From Hanstruepera neustonica (GTDB lineage Bacteria; Bacteroidota; Bacteroidia; Flavobacteriales; Flavobacteriaceae), in NCBI RefSeq assembly GCF_002895005.1, contig NZ_POWF01000003.1:124001-188000 (forward strand): a stretch of 64,000 nt of DNA, written 5' to 3'. Position 1 is the first letter of the stretch. Every line of letters begins with the position of its first letter. Positions 27,107 through 35,793 of this stretch are shown here, one piece after another. The translations under genes were made by a program, and so were the position numbers. The notes under the pieces are model-generated. The model saw only the letters and a program-made list of their open reading frames with translations, searched no databases and was not told the DNA's origin.

Positions 27107-28063
27107 CTAAAGCTCAAAAAGACTGCCTTCTTTTGGAAAGCGAAAACCTAGATTCTGAAGACTATCCTTCAGCGGGTGAGAGTCTTTAATAGCTGGATTG
27201 GTATGATTGAAATGTATAAAATGAATCTTGTTTTTGGTTTCTAACGATTCATTTTCGAATAAAGATGTTGTTTCAGTGGTAAACGGATGTGGAATTTTAC
27301 TCATATCACGCTCCAATTCTCCATCAGCAAAGAAAGAAGCATCTAAAAAAGCATAGTCCACTTTTTTGACCTCATCAATGATATTTCGATTCCATGCATT
27401 CCATTTATCAATATCTGGTATGAATAAAGCCGATTTATTTTTCCCTTCAATTTTATAACCTACTGTTTCAGAATATTCATCGCGATGTGGTACCAATAAG
27501 GGGGTGACTTTTAAGTTGGTATTTAAAACGATTGTCGAATCACTTTGCAAGGGTTTTAAATCAATATTATCCAACGTTATTAGTTGGCTCCACGGACCAT
27601 TATTTTCTAGATAAGATTTCATTCTTGGCATGGTATAAACAGGGATTCTATTCGCACCTATGGCTTCTCTGCCAAAATACATCAAACCCGTGTAATGCCC
27701 AATGTGTGCATGCGTTAAAAAAACGCCATCAATTAATTTATCATTTTTTAAATGCTTTTCTTTTAAAATTTGAACTTGTTCTGTTATATCTGGAGTGGCA
27801 TCAAATAGCCACTTACCTTTCTTATTTAAATCTACTAAACCTAGACAAGAAACTAGCTTCCTATCCTCCAAACCTCCATAAAAAGAAGCACAACATTTTT
27901 TTTCACATCCTATTTGCGGATAACCAGCATCTTGAGCAATACCCAATACGGTAATATACTGCCTTGAAGTTTCATAAGGTTCTTTAACATTTAGTATTGT
28001 TTTTTTATCACAGCCAATGAATAACATAAAGATAATTAGGCATAATAATTGAATAGGTTTCAT
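27107..28063 (-). CDS. PqqB-like metallo-beta-lactamase-fold lipoprotein
   Basis: MKPIQLLCLIIFMLFIGCDK is a lipoprotein signal with cysteine at residue 18. The metallo-hydrolase fold has FLTHAHIGHYTGLMYFGREA (HxHxxH variant HAHIGH), VPHRDEYSETVGYKIEG, LFIPDIDKWNAWNRNI and FIHFNHTNP near the end. The AQDAGYPQIGC and nearby CC resemble the N-terminus of PqqB, but no other pqq gene is in the window, so a PQQ role is not supported. It overlaps the frame of the divergent DUF4197 gene only in an untrusted 5' extension. Confidence 0.88.
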   Translation of the reverse strand: MKPIQLLCLIIFMLFIGCDKKTILNVKEPYETSRQYITVLGIAQDAGYPQIGCEKKCCASFYGGLEDRKLVSCLGLVDLNKKGKWLFDATPDITEQVQILKEKHLKNDKLIDGVFLTHAHIGHYTGLMYFGREAIGANRIPVYTMPRMKSYLENNGPWSQLITLDNIDLKPLQSDSTIVLNTNLKVTPLLVPHRDEYSETVGYKIEGKNKSALFIPDIDKWNAWNRNIIDEVKKVDYAFLDASFFADGELERDMSKIPHPFTTETTSLFENESLETKNKIHFIHFNHTNPAIKDSHPLKDSLQNLGFRFPKEGSLFEL

Positions 28064-28105
28064 AGGATTACTTTTATCTTTGTTAAAGATAATAAACCCA
28101 ATACT

Positions 28106-28813
28106 ATGATGCGTAAATTGTTAGCCTTTGTACTTATTTTAAATCTATCCGCTTGTGCTGAACTGCAGGAGGTTGTCAATCAGTTACCAGAAAACACGAC
28201 TGGAATAAGCAATGCCGAAATTGCTTCTGGATTACGTGAAGCTTTGGACCAAGGAATTGACAAACAAGTCAGCAAGCTCTCTTTAAAAGATGGATATTTT
28301 AAAAATGAATTAGTCAAAATTTTACTTCCGGAAGAACTTCAGAAAGTGGACAAAGCACTTCGCGATATCGGTTTGGGCAATTTAGCAGATGAAGGCCTTA
28401 AGGTATTAAACAGAGCTGCAGAAGATGCTGTTGGAGAGGCGACCCCAATTTTTGTAGATGCTGTAAAAGGCATCACATTCAATGATGCAAAAAATATTTT
28501 ACTTGGTGATAATAGAGCAGCCACTACGTATCTAGAAAATAGGACGCAAACGAGTCTCTACAACAAATTTCACCCTGTAATTAATGAATCATTCAGTAAG
28601 GTTGGCGCAGATGCTATTTGGGAAAATTTAATCAATAAATACAACGCTATTCCATTCACAGCAGATGTCAATCCTGACCTAACTGATTACGTTACAGGAG
28701 AAGCCCTAAAAGGTGTTTACAAAATGATTGCCGTTGAAGAACAAGAAATTCGCACTAAAATATCATCAAGATCAACAGATTTATTGCGTAAAGTATTTGC
28801 GTTACAGGATTAA
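28106..28813 (+). CDS. DUF4197 domain lipoprotein
   Basis: I set the start at ATG 28106 (or 28109) because MMRKLLAFVLILNLSACAEL is a lipoprotein signal; the earlier frame from 28049 overlaps the divergent gene. The DUF4197 domain covers nearly all of the remaining 215 residues: AEIASGLREALDQGIDKQVS, ILLPEELQKVDKALRDIGLG, FVDAVKGITFNDAKNILLGD and a YVTGEALKGVYKMIAVEEQE block. It is helical and periplasmic in character, with unknown function. Its end lies 2 bp from the next convergent gene. Confidence 0.92.
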   Translation: MMRKLLAFVLILNLSACAELQEVVNQLPENTTGISNAEIASGLREALDQGIDKQVSKLSLKDGYFKNELVKILLPEELQKVDKALRDIGLGNLADEGLKVLNRAAEDAVGEATPIFVDAVKGITFNDAKNILLGDNRAATTYLENRTQTSLYNKFHPVINESFSKVGADAIWENLINKYNAIPFTADVNPDLTDYVTGEALKGVYKMIAVEEQEIRTKISSRSTDLLRKVFALQD

Positions 28814-28815
28814 TA

Positions 28816-29331
28816 CTAATTAACATTCTTTCGGTATAAACCGTCAAAAGCTACGGTAATATCTTTGTTATTGGTTATGGTCTCCCAAAACTGATGCACA
28901 GAACCGTCTTTATTCAATGTCCAGGTAATTCTATGGTAAATGGTATCTCCTTTTTTGTTGGTTTCATCATCTGTTCTCATAATCATCTTATCACCTTCAC
29001 GGTTCCCTTTAAGATGTAAACTGCCTCCTAAATTATCAATCCAGATTTGTTCCCACTGGCCAGTTTTGTAATTATAAAAATTATTACTCGTGCCTGTAAC
29101 TTTTCCATTGGCACTTTTCCAATTTTCCTGTAACAAACAATTATTTTGACTTTTCGTAATGGTATTGGTTCCTGCCTGGGATCCATCTGGATTGATAACA
29201 GTCCACTCACCAATCCAAAAATCAAATTCAGAATATTTTTCACTACAGCAGTTACAAGTATTTCCTTGTGCTTGTATCGATAAGGTAGCTAAACAAATTA
29301 AAAAAGACACAAATAATCTCATGATTTTCAA
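28816..29331 (-). CDS. Secreted DUF1579-like protein
   Basis: The N-terminus MKIMRLFVSFLICLATLSIQA with AQ forms a signal peptide. The mature protein (about 150 residues) is a lipocalin-like beta fold: SEFDFWIGEWTVINPDGSQA, CLLQENWKSANGKVTGTSNN, YYNKTGQWEQIWIDNLGG-like strands, and HQFWETITNNKDITVAFDGL at the end. The FDFWIGEW motif is characteristic of DUF1579 and related heme- or lipid-binding families. Cysteines in NTCNCCSE at the mature N-terminus are unusual. An ATG at 29322 is an alternative start. The ligand is unknown. Confidence 0.8.
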   Translation of the reverse strand: MKIMRLFVSFLICLATLSIQAQGNTCNCCSEKYSEFDFWIGEWTVINPDGSQAGTNTITKSQNNCLLQENWKSANGKVTGTSNNFYNYKTGQWEQIWIDNLGGSLHLKGNREGDKMIMRTDDETNKKGDTIYHRITWTLNKDGSVHQFWETITNNKDITVAFDGLYRKNVN

Positions 29332-29410
29332 AAATTTAAAAACTCAATTTATTAAATGAATCTTAATAAATTACTAATATTAACATAACATTAGATTTTA
29401 AATAAATCAC

Positions 29411-29515
29411 CAAATTTGCAGTGTTCTCATTAAAGTATTTACTTCCACATAATCAGGACGAGTAAGAGTTAGTTAGTTAAAAAAATCGGTGCTTTTTCAA
29501 GGCCGATTTTTTTTG
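29411..29515 (+). ncRNA. Candidate small RNA (promoter-like box plus terminator, no ORF)
   Basis: CAAATTTG (29411-29418) matches the TAnnTTTG box at 7 of 8 positions, and the stem AAAAATCGG / CCGATTTTT (29481-29489 and 29503-29511) ends in a T tract. Between them lie about 60 bp without a reading frame. A transcript of roughly 90 nt would result. It lies between the start of a minus-strand gene and the start of a plus-strand gene, so the terminator serves no annotated gene. Confidence 0.45.
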
Positions 29516-29586
29516 TAATTTTTTTTGATTTTTAATTTGCTGAATTACAATATTTTAAATATATTTATTTTTCTATTATGACTTAA

Positions 29587-29784
29587 ATGAAAAGTTTGTC
29601 TGAAATAACCAACCATCGTAAAAGACTTCAAAAACGCTACAAGCAATTGATGGAAAATGCCTATAATTTAAGACAAACAGATTCTGCTGAAAGTGATATT
29701 TCAGAATACCAAGCCATTAAACTTTTAGATGAATTAAATCGCCTGAATTACCTGCACAGAGATTTTACGCAATCGCTTACTTAA
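29587..29784 (+). CDS. Small helical protein, function unknown
   Basis: A 65-residue protein, MKSLSEITNHRKRLQKRYKQ followed by LMENAYNLRQTDSAESDISE and a final amphipathic helix with LLDELNRLNYLHRDFTQSLT. It looks like two helices forming a coiled-coil hairpin, with no signal peptide and no metal-binding residues. It starts 72 bp after the candidate small RNA terminator and ends 5 bp from the convergent BtuF-like gene. The family is unknown to me. Confidence 0.65.
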   Translation: MKSLSEITNHRKRLQKRYKQLMENAYNLRQTDSAESDISEYQAIKLLDELNRLNYLHRDFTQSLT

Positions 29785-29789
29785 AATGT

Positions 29790-30581
29790 CTATTTAGAAA
29801 TATCTTGTCGCAGTTTTTTGAAGTAATCAAAAGATTGCAACAATCTACTTCCGTACCATGAAAACATTTCACCATCAACTATTATGATTTTCGCATTGGG
29901 AAAATAAGGTTTAATTTGTGAATAATGTGCTTCCTTAAATGGATATGGTTCACTGGAAAGAAAGACATAATCGATTTCTGAATATTCTTTATTCAAGTGA
30001 ATTTCTGGGTAACGTAACAAGTTCGCAAAATAATTTTCAAACCCATTCAATTCCAACATGTAGTTAATAAACGTATCCTTTCCAACAACCATCCAGGGAT
30101 CTTTCCATATAAAATATGAAACGATGGGTTTGGGTTGTGACTTTGTAAATAATTCAAATTTGGATTGCGCATTTTGAATACGCTTTATTAAGCTACTCGC
30201 CTTCTCTTCAATCTTAAATATTTGGCCATACATAGCAATCAATTCCAAACAGTCTTCAATAGAATTGATATCGCTAATATGGACAGAAGCAATAGCTTCT
30301 AATGAATTGACAATTTCTATCGTATTTTCCTCCTTGTTACATAATATAATATCTGGTTGTAGTTCTTGAATTTTATCAACATGAACCTGTTTAGTGCCAC
30401 CTACAATGGTTTTATCCTTAAAAAGATTTTTTGGGTGAACACAAAATTTAGTAACACCAACTAATAAATTTTCCAAACCTAAATAACAGAGCAACTCTGT
30501 TTGACTGGGTACCAAAGACACAATACGTTTAGGCGTTTTATCTATATGGATAGTTCTCTGAAGTTGATCTTTGACTTGCAT
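29790..30581 (-). CDS. BtuF/FhuD-like helical-backbone binding protein without signal peptide
   Basis: The 263 residues follow the periplasmic binding fold of cobalamin and siderophore receptors: KRIVSLVPSQTELLCYLGLE at the N-terminus, VGGTKQVHVDKIQELQPDII, FIWKDPWMVVGKDTFINYML and YVFLSSEPYPFKEAHYSQIK. Such proteins normally carry a signal peptide, but this one starts MQVKDQLQRTIHIDK with none. No transporter genes are adjacent. It may act in the cytoplasm on a corrinoid or heme, or the signal may lie elsewhere. The next gene, pyrF, ends 7 bp upstream on the same strand. Confidence 0.82.
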   Translation of the reverse strand: MQVKDQLQRTIHIDKTPKRIVSLVPSQTELLCYLGLENLLVGVTKFCVHPKNLFKDKTIVGGTKQVHVDKIQELQPDIILCNKEENTIEIVNSLEAIASVHISDINSIEDCLELIAMYGQIFKIEEKASSLIKRIQNAQSKFELFTKSQPKPIVSYFIWKDPWMVVGKDTFINYMLELNGFENYFANLLRYPEIHLNKEYSEIDYVFLSSEPYPFKEAHYSQIKPYFPNAKIIIVDGEMFSWYGSRLLQSFDYFKKLRQDISK

Positions 30582-30588
30582 TTTGAAA

Positions 30589-31401
30589 CTACTTTAAAAT
30601 AGTTTCCATGTCGCGTTGCAATTCTTTGGCCTTTATCGCAGCTGCTTGTGCAAAATCCTCTTGATTTGACGCATAAATAATCCCCCTTGATGAATTGATC
30701 AACAAACCAACCTGCTCATTCATTCCATACTTGCAAACGTCTAGTAAGCTTCCTCCTTGTGCTCCAACACCTGGAACTAATAAGAAACTATCTGGAATTA
30801 TTTGTCTAATTTCAGTTAAATATTCTGCTTTAGTGGCGCCAACAACATACATTAAATTATTGGCGTTCTTCCAGGTTTTAGAAGTTTGTAAAACCTGTTT
30901 GTACAATTCTTTTCCTTCCAATGATTTAGTTTGAAAATCAAAGGCTCCTTGATTGGACGTTAATGCCAGTAAAATGGTATGTTTGTTTTCGAATGCCAAA
31001 AATGGCTCTACCGAATCTTTACCCATATAAGGAGCAACCGTCACACTATCAAAACCTAAATCCTCAAAAAATGCTTTGGCATACATACTACTGGTATTAC
31101 CTATGTCTCCTCTTTTCGCATCTGCTATTGTAAAAATTTCAGGATAATTGGTGTTTATGTAGTTTATGGTCTTCTCCAAAGCCTTCCAACCTCTAATACC
31201 ATAAGCTTCGTAAAAAGCGGAATTGGGTTTATAAGCCACACATAAATGGTGAGTAGCGTCTATTATAGCTTTGTTGAAGGCAAAAATAGGATCATCTTCC
31301 TTGAGAAGATGCTGTGGAATTTTAGTCAAATCGACATCAAGACCAATACAAAGAAATGATTTCTTTTTTTTGATTTGTTCAGTTAATTGTTGTGTTGTCA
31401 T
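30589..31401 (-). CDS. pyrF: Orotidine 5'-phosphate decarboxylase, type 2
   Basis: It converts OMP to UMP, the last step of pyrimidine synthesis. The 270 residues match the longer type 2 form: [18 protein letters not shown] at the N-terminus and the catalytic segment [20 protein letters not shown] with the D-K-D tetrad. [19 protein letters not shown] is the phosphate loop, with SSRGIIYAS near the end. The start at 31401 lies 33 bp after the prfA stop, and a terminator hairpin occupies that gap, so pyrF may be reached by read-through or by a nearby start. Confidence 0.96.
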   Translation of the reverse strand: MTTQQLTEQIKKKKSFLCIGLDVDLTKIPQHLLKEDDPIFAFNKAIIDATHHLCVAYKPNSAFYEAYGIRGWKALEKTINYINTNYPEIFTIADAKRGDIGNTSSMYAKAFFEDLGFDSVTVAPYMGKDSVEPFLAFENKHTILLALTSNQGAFDFQTKSLEGKELYKQVLQTSKTWKNANNLMYVVGATKAEYLTEIRQIIPDSFLLVPGVGAQGGSLLDVCKYGMNEQVGLLINSSRGIIYASNQEDFAQAAAIKAKELQRDMETILK

Positions 31402-31403
31402 GT

Positions 31404-31430
31404 TATAAAAAAAGCCTCAAAAAGAGGCCT
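31404..31430 (-). terminator. Terminator between prfA and pyrF
   Basis: On the minus strand the stem GCCTC / GAGGC with a TTTTT loop is followed by TTTTTTT, filling the 33-bp gap between the prfA stop and the pyrF start. Its T tract ends a few bases before the pyrF ATG. Confidence 0.8.
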
Positions 31431-31434
31431 TAAA

Positions 31435-32511
31435 TTAAATATGTTCGTCGCTCGCTTTTAACTTTTCAGTGTTTTCAGCAAGCATTAATTCATCAATTAT
31501 TTTTTGAAGGTCACCATTCACAATGTTTTGCAAATCATATAGTGTCAATCCGATTCTATGATCAGTCACACGACCTTGCGGGTAATTATAAGTTCTAATT
31601 TTGGCACTTCTATCACCCGAAGAAACCATACTACCACGCTTGGCAGCATCCTCTTCTTGCTTTTTGGCCAACTCCAAATCGTACAACCTGGAACGTAATA
31701 CCTTAAATGCCTTTTCCTTGTTTTTGTGTTGGGATTTTTGATCCTGACATTGTGCTACCAATCCTGTTGGAATATGTGTTAAACGCACGGCCGAATAAGT
31801 CGTATTTACCGATTGACCTCCAGGTCCTGATGAACAGAAATAATCAATACGTACATCTTTTGGGTCTATTTCAATATCAAATTCCTCCGCTTCCGGGAAT
31901 ACCATACAAGTCGCTGCACTGGTATGAACACGGCCTTGAGTTTCAGTTTGAGGTACCCGTTGTACACGATGTACACCTGCTTCAAATTTTAAAGTTCCAT
32001 ATACGTCTTCCCCAGTTACTTCGAATTGAATTTCTTTAAACCCGCCATTAGTCCCTTCACTAAAATCAACGGTATCAACCTTCCAGCCTTTACTCTCACA
32101 GTACTTTGAGTACATTCTAAACAGGTCGCCTGCAAAAATACTGGCTTCATCACCACCTGTACCTGCACGTAATTCTACTACGGCATTTTTAGAATCTTCT
32201 GGATCCTTTGGAATTAATAAAAATCGAATCTCCTCTTCTAACTTTGGTATACCCTCTTTGGCTTCTTCATATTGCATTTTGGCCATTTCCACCATTTCTG
32301 CATCGCTACCATCAGCTAAAATTTCTTCAGCCTCTTTTAAATTATCTGTCAATTCAATATAGGCATCACGTTTATCCATAAGAACACGCAAATCCTTGTA
32401 TTCCTTATTCAATTCAACATAACGTTTTTGATCGGAAATGATATCCGGTTGAATAATCAAATCGCTGACTTCATCAAAACGCTGCTTTATTATTTGAAGT
32501 TTTTCTAACAT
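31435..32511 (-). CDS. prfA: Peptide chain release factor 1
   Basis: RF1 recognises UAA and UAG and releases finished peptides from the ribosome. The 358 residues are complete: an N-terminal helical domain with a coiled coil (about 1-100), [40 protein letters not shown], and the catalytic GGQ in [19 protein letters not shown]. The codon-recognition PxT-type motif lies in the middle domain. It is the first gene of the prfA-pyrF-BtuF-like run, but a strong terminator directly follows it. Confidence 0.97.
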   Translation of the reverse strand: MLEKLQIIKQRFDEVSDLIIQPDIISDQKRYVELNKEYKDLRVLMDKRDAYIELTDNLKEAEEILADGSDAEMVEMAKMQYEEAKEGIPKLEEEIRFLLIPKDPEDSKNAVVELRAGTGGDEASIFAGDLFRMYSKYCESKGWKVDTVDFSEGTNGGFKEIQFEVTGEDVYGTLKFEAGVHRVQRVPQTETQGRVHTSAATCMVFPEAEEFDIEIDPKDVRIDYFCSSGPGGQSVNTTYSAVRLTHIPTGLVAQCQDQKSQHKNKEKAFKVLRSRLYDLELAKKQEEDAAKRGSMVSSGDRSAKIRTYNYPQGRVTDHRIGLTLYDLQNIVNGDLQKIIDELMLAENTEKLKASDEHI

Positions 32512-32624
32512 CTACTTTCTTAAATTGTGTGGCAAAAATACGATAATTTATGAATTGATTGTTTTTTTATCTCATATCAAAAAATCAAAAAAATAAACGC
32601 TAATTTTTTTCGTTTTCATTGAAC

Positions 32625-32912
32625 ATGCAACGCTTTGAGGCCATACTACTGTTTTACAGACCATATTTTCTGTGGTCATTAGGAATCAATATTGTTTTAT
32701 TGATTTTCAGCCCGTTCATACCTCCGATTATTATTTCAAAATTACTACTGACAATTTTTCTATGGTATCTTGTGACTGAAACCAAAGCAAAACAGAAACT
32801 CATTTTTTATAAAAATTTAGGGATTTCAACTTTTAAACTTTTCGCCAGTATTTTTTTAATTGATATCTTTATAACACTTGTTTTTACCTTACTAATTAGT
32901 GAGTTTATATGA
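32625..32912 (+). CDS. Small membrane protein paired with an ABC ATPase
   Basis: I prefer the ATG at 32625 over a TTG six bases earlier. The 95 residues hold three membrane helices (about 8-28, 30-48 and 65-93) with the run FLWYLVTETKAKQKLIFYKN between them. The stop overlaps the ATP-binding gene start by 4 bp, so the two act together. It is much shorter than a normal ABC permease domain, so it may form oligomers or be an accessory membrane anchor. The substrate is unknown. Confidence 0.7.
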   Translation: MQRFEAILLFYRPYFLWSLGINIVLLIFSPFIPPIIISKLLLTIFLWYLVTETKAKQKLIFYKNLGISTFKLFASIFLIDIFITLVFTLLISEFI

Positions 32913-33562
32913 TATTGGAAATTGACAATGTTGAACTAAATTACAAAAAGAAATCTGTCCTAAACGGTGTATATCTAAAGGCTGAAACAGGAAGCATAAC
33001 AGGTATTCTTGGACATAATGGATGTGGAAAAAGTTGCTTGCTCAATATTATTTTTGGGTCACTTGAACCAAAGTATAAACTCATTCGAATTGACAACAAG
33101 CCCATTCTTGAGCCACTTTATCTCAATAATAGAATTGCCTTTTTATCGCAACACGATTTTATACCCAATAGAATGAAAATAGCTACTGCTTTTAAGCTTT
33201 TTAGGGTGAATTGGGATAATTTCACTTCAGAATTTCCATTGTTTGAAAAATATAAGCTTCAGCGTTTCCACAAATTATCCGGTGGCGAAAGACGAATAGT
33301 CGAAATCTATCTAGTTTTAAATAAAACCGCAGACATTATTTTATTGGACGAGCCATTCAATGGCGTTGCTCCACTATATATTGAAAAGATAAAAGCCTTT
33401 ATTCATCATCAAAAGTATGATAAAATCGTAATTTTAACTGACCACCGATATAAAGAAGTCACAGACGTTTCGGACTCCATTTATCTCATTAAAAACGGCT
33501 GTACTAAACTGATTAACAAAATGAACGAATTGGAAGATTACAGATATGTCAATCAATTTTAG
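32909..33562 (+). CDS. ABC transporter ATP-binding protein
   Basis: A 217-residue nucleotide-binding domain with Walker A GILGHNGCGKSCLL (about 32-45), Q-loop in IAFLSQHDFIPNR, signature KLSGGERRIVEIYLVLN, Walker B ADIILLDEPFNGVAP and the H-loop in VILTDHRYKEV. The GHNGCGKSC motif has C after S, a minor variation. The length fits a compact ATPase without extra domains. With the preceding 95-residue membrane protein it forms a two-gene unit; no permease of usual size is adjacent. Confidence 0.88.
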   Translation: MILEIDNVELNYKKKSVLNGVYLKAETGSITGILGHNGCGKSCLLNIIFGSLEPKYKLIRIDNKPILEPLYLNNRIAFLSQHDFIPNRMKIATAFKLFRVNWDNFTSEFPLFEKYKLQRFHKLSGGERRIVEIYLVLNKTADIILLDEPFNGVAPLYIEKIKAFIHHQKYDKIVILTDHRYKEVTDVSDSIYLIKNGCTKLINKMNELEDYRYVNQF

Positions 33563-33570
33563 GGTGTCCA

Positions 33571-34539
33571 TTAAAAATCAACAACCACGCCTACACCAAG
33601 CATTTGTTTCCATTGAACACTGGCACCTTCTTCTACGAATTCAGTTTCGGCCGTTTCAGGGTTTTGTACCTCTACCAGCATTTTGACGTCATTATCATAC
33701 TTTAAATGCGACCCAAGAGTTGCTTTAATATAACTATTGACTTTAAAATCAAATATAACTTCCCAATCAACATCTATATTTCCAAAATCATTGATATAAT
33801 CTGTATAAAAACTTACAAAGTTTTTAATTGAAACATTTTCAAATAAGGTTGTCTCATAAGCACTAGTCAAAAGCATCCCTAATTCCTTGCGCACACGCTC
33901 GCCTTGCTTGATTATATTACCCTCACTGTCATATTCAGCTGGCATGACCCCAAAAGAGCCAGCATTCGACAGGTCTTCATCCAAAACGAATGTGGTTTTT
34001 AAAGTTAATGGTGAAAAATAAGTGGATAGTTTTTCGATATTTTTACCATATTCTGCTCCTCCTCCAAGAAATAGGTAACCAGGTGCCATAAATCTTGAAA
34101 TTGGATTCGAGGTGTTTGGATAGCTATATCCATTTGAAAATTGGGATTTAAAACTAAATCTTGCAGAATAATACCAATTGGTTAGTTTATTTTTTTGATA
34201 TCCTAAATTTGACCTGACTTCAAAAACATCATCGGTTTTTCTTAATTCTTGATCTTGCTGTCCGTTAATACCATATCGTGCTGAAAAATTATTATCCCAA
34301 ACAAAATGCCTGAACTCATACTTTAAAATGCTTGTATAAGCAAACAAAGCAGAAATTGAATTGGTTCCACCAGAATTCCAATTTACAAACGCGACTTCAT
34401 TTATATCAACTCCCGCACGATTGGTTTGGGTCCAAATAGGCTCATCAATGTTAGTTTCTTTTTTAAAGAATAATGTATTTGGTTGGGCAAGAACATATTG
34501 AGAATAAACCAATACCAATACGACAAATACTTTTTTCAT
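33571..34539 (-). CDS. DUF3078 outer-membrane-type protein
   Basis: The start at 34539 gives MKKVFVVLVLVYSQYVLAQP, a signal peptide. DUF3078 covers most of the 322 residues: VDINEVAFVNWNSGGTNSIS at the front, then strand-rich segments (YEFRHFVWDNNFSARYGING, DDVFEVRSNLGYQKNKLTNW, WYYSARFSFKSQFSNGYSYP, YLFLGGGAEYGKNIEKLSTY) that alternate as in outer-membrane beta-barrels, ending VQWKQMLGVGVVVDF. The function is unknown. Its end lies 8 bp from the convergent ABC gene. Confidence 0.85.
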   Translation of the reverse strand: MKKVFVVLVLVYSQYVLAQPNTLFFKKETNIDEPIWTQTNRAGVDINEVAFVNWNSGGTNSISALFAYTSILKYEFRHFVWDNNFSARYGINGQQDQELRKTDDVFEVRSNLGYQKNKLTNWYYSARFSFKSQFSNGYSYPNTSNPISRFMAPGYLFLGGGAEYGKNIEKLSTYFSPLTLKTTFVLDEDLSNAGSFGVMPAEYDSEGNIIKQGERVRKELGMLLTSAYETTLFENVSIKNFVSFYTDYINDFGNIDVDWEVIFDFKVNSYIKATLGSHLKYDNDVKMLVEVQNPETAETEFVEEGASVQWKQMLGVGVVVDF

Positions 34540-34574
34540 GCTAATAATCAATAATAAAAAAGGAGATTTTTAAA

Positions 34575-35753
34575 CTAATAGATAAATTCACCAAATTCAC
34601 TACGTATGGTTAATTTCGTTTTTGAAGATTTTTCAACTCGACCAATAATTTTTGCTTCTATATTAAAAGATTGCGATATTTCAACAATATCATTAGCTAT
34701 TTCTTTAGCAACATACAATTCCATTCGATGGCCACAGTTAAATACCTGATACATTTCTTTCCAAGACGTTTTAGACTGTTCTTGAATAAGTTTAAATAAC
34801 GGAGGTACCTGAAACATATTGTCCTTTATGATATGTAAATCTTCAATAAAATGGAGGATTTTAGTTTGTGCTCCACCACTACAATGTACCATGCCATGAA
34901 CCGTATCATTGTGATATTTATCCAAAATTGCTTTGATTATTGGCGCATAGGTTCTAGTGGGAGATAGTACCAACTTACCTGCATCAATAGGTGCATTTTC
35001 AACTTTATCAGTTAATTGCATATTTCCAGAATACACTAATTCATTTGGAACAGAAGCATCATAACTTTCAGGGTATTTTTCAGCTAAATATTTATGGAAT
35101 ACATCATGTCTGGCAGATGTTAAACCATTACTTCCCATACCGCCATTATACTCTTTTTCATATGTTGCTTGTCCAAAAGATTCCAAACCAACAATCACAT
35201 CACCATCTTTAATGTTAGCATTGTCAATAACATTTGAACGCTTCATTCTGGCTGTAACAGTCGAATCTACAATGATAGTTCTTACCAAATCTCCAACATC
35301 CGCTGTTTCTCCTCCTGTAGAATGAATAGTAACACCGAAATTTTTAAGCTCTTGAATTAATTCTTCGGTTCCATTAATGATTGCAGAAATAACTTCTCCT
35401 GGAATTAAGTTTTTGTTTCTGCCAATTGTCGAGGACAACATGATATTATCAGTCGCTCCAACACATAGAAGGTCATCGATATTCATGATCAGGGCATCTT
35501 GAGCAATACCTTTCCAAACAGATAAATCACCCGTTTCTTTCCAATACATGTAGGCTAATGAAGATTTCGTACCAGCTCCATCGGCATGCATAATCAGACA
35601 ATAGTTGTCATCATTAGTTAAATAATCAGGAACTATTTTACAGAAAGCTTTTGGGAATAATCCTTTGTCAATGTTTTTTATGGCATTATGCACATCTTCT
35701 TTGGATGCCGAAACACCTCTTTGGGCATAACGTTTACTTACTTCTTGGCTCAT
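34575..35753 (-). CDS. purM: Phosphoribosylformylglycinamidine cyclo-ligase (AIR synthase)
   Basis: PurM makes AIR from FGAM using ATP in purine biosynthesis. The 392 residues have HADGAGTKSSLAYMYWKETG near the N-terminus, IDDLLCVGATDNIMLSSTIG, TGGETADVGDLVRTIIVDST, VIVGLESFGQATYEKEYNGG, and VHGMVHCSGGAQTKILHFIE in the C-terminal domain. The flavobacterial form is longer than the E. coli enzyme (345 residues) and looks complete. It is monocistronic, with the outer-membrane gene downstream starting 24 bp after its stop. Confidence 0.95.
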   Translation of the reverse strand: MSQEVSKRYAQRGVSASKEDVHNAIKNIDKGLFPKAFCKIVPDYLTNDDNYCLIMHADGAGTKSSLAYMYWKETGDLSVWKGIAQDALIMNIDDLLCVGATDNIMLSSTIGRNKNLIPGEVISAIINGTEELIQELKNFGVTIHSTGGETADVGDLVRTIIVDSTVTARMKRSNVIDNANIKDGDVIVGLESFGQATYEKEYNGGMGSNGLTSARHDVFHKYLAEKYPESYDASVPNELVYSGNMQLTDKVENAPIDAGKLVLSPTRTYAPIIKAILDKYHNDTVHGMVHCSGGAQTKILHFIEDLHIIKDNMFQVPPLFKLIQEQSKTSWKEMYQVFNCGHRMELYVAKEIANDIVEISQSFNIEAKIIGRVEKSSKTKLTIRSEFGEFIY

Positions 35754-35793
35754 GGAAACAAATTGAGTTGCAAAAATAAGAATTGTAATCTAT

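Noticed and set aside
27107-28063. PqqB, part of a PQQ cofactor pathway
   Set aside because: The fold and N-terminus resemble PqqB, but it is a lipoprotein and no other pqq gene is present, so only the fold is claimed.
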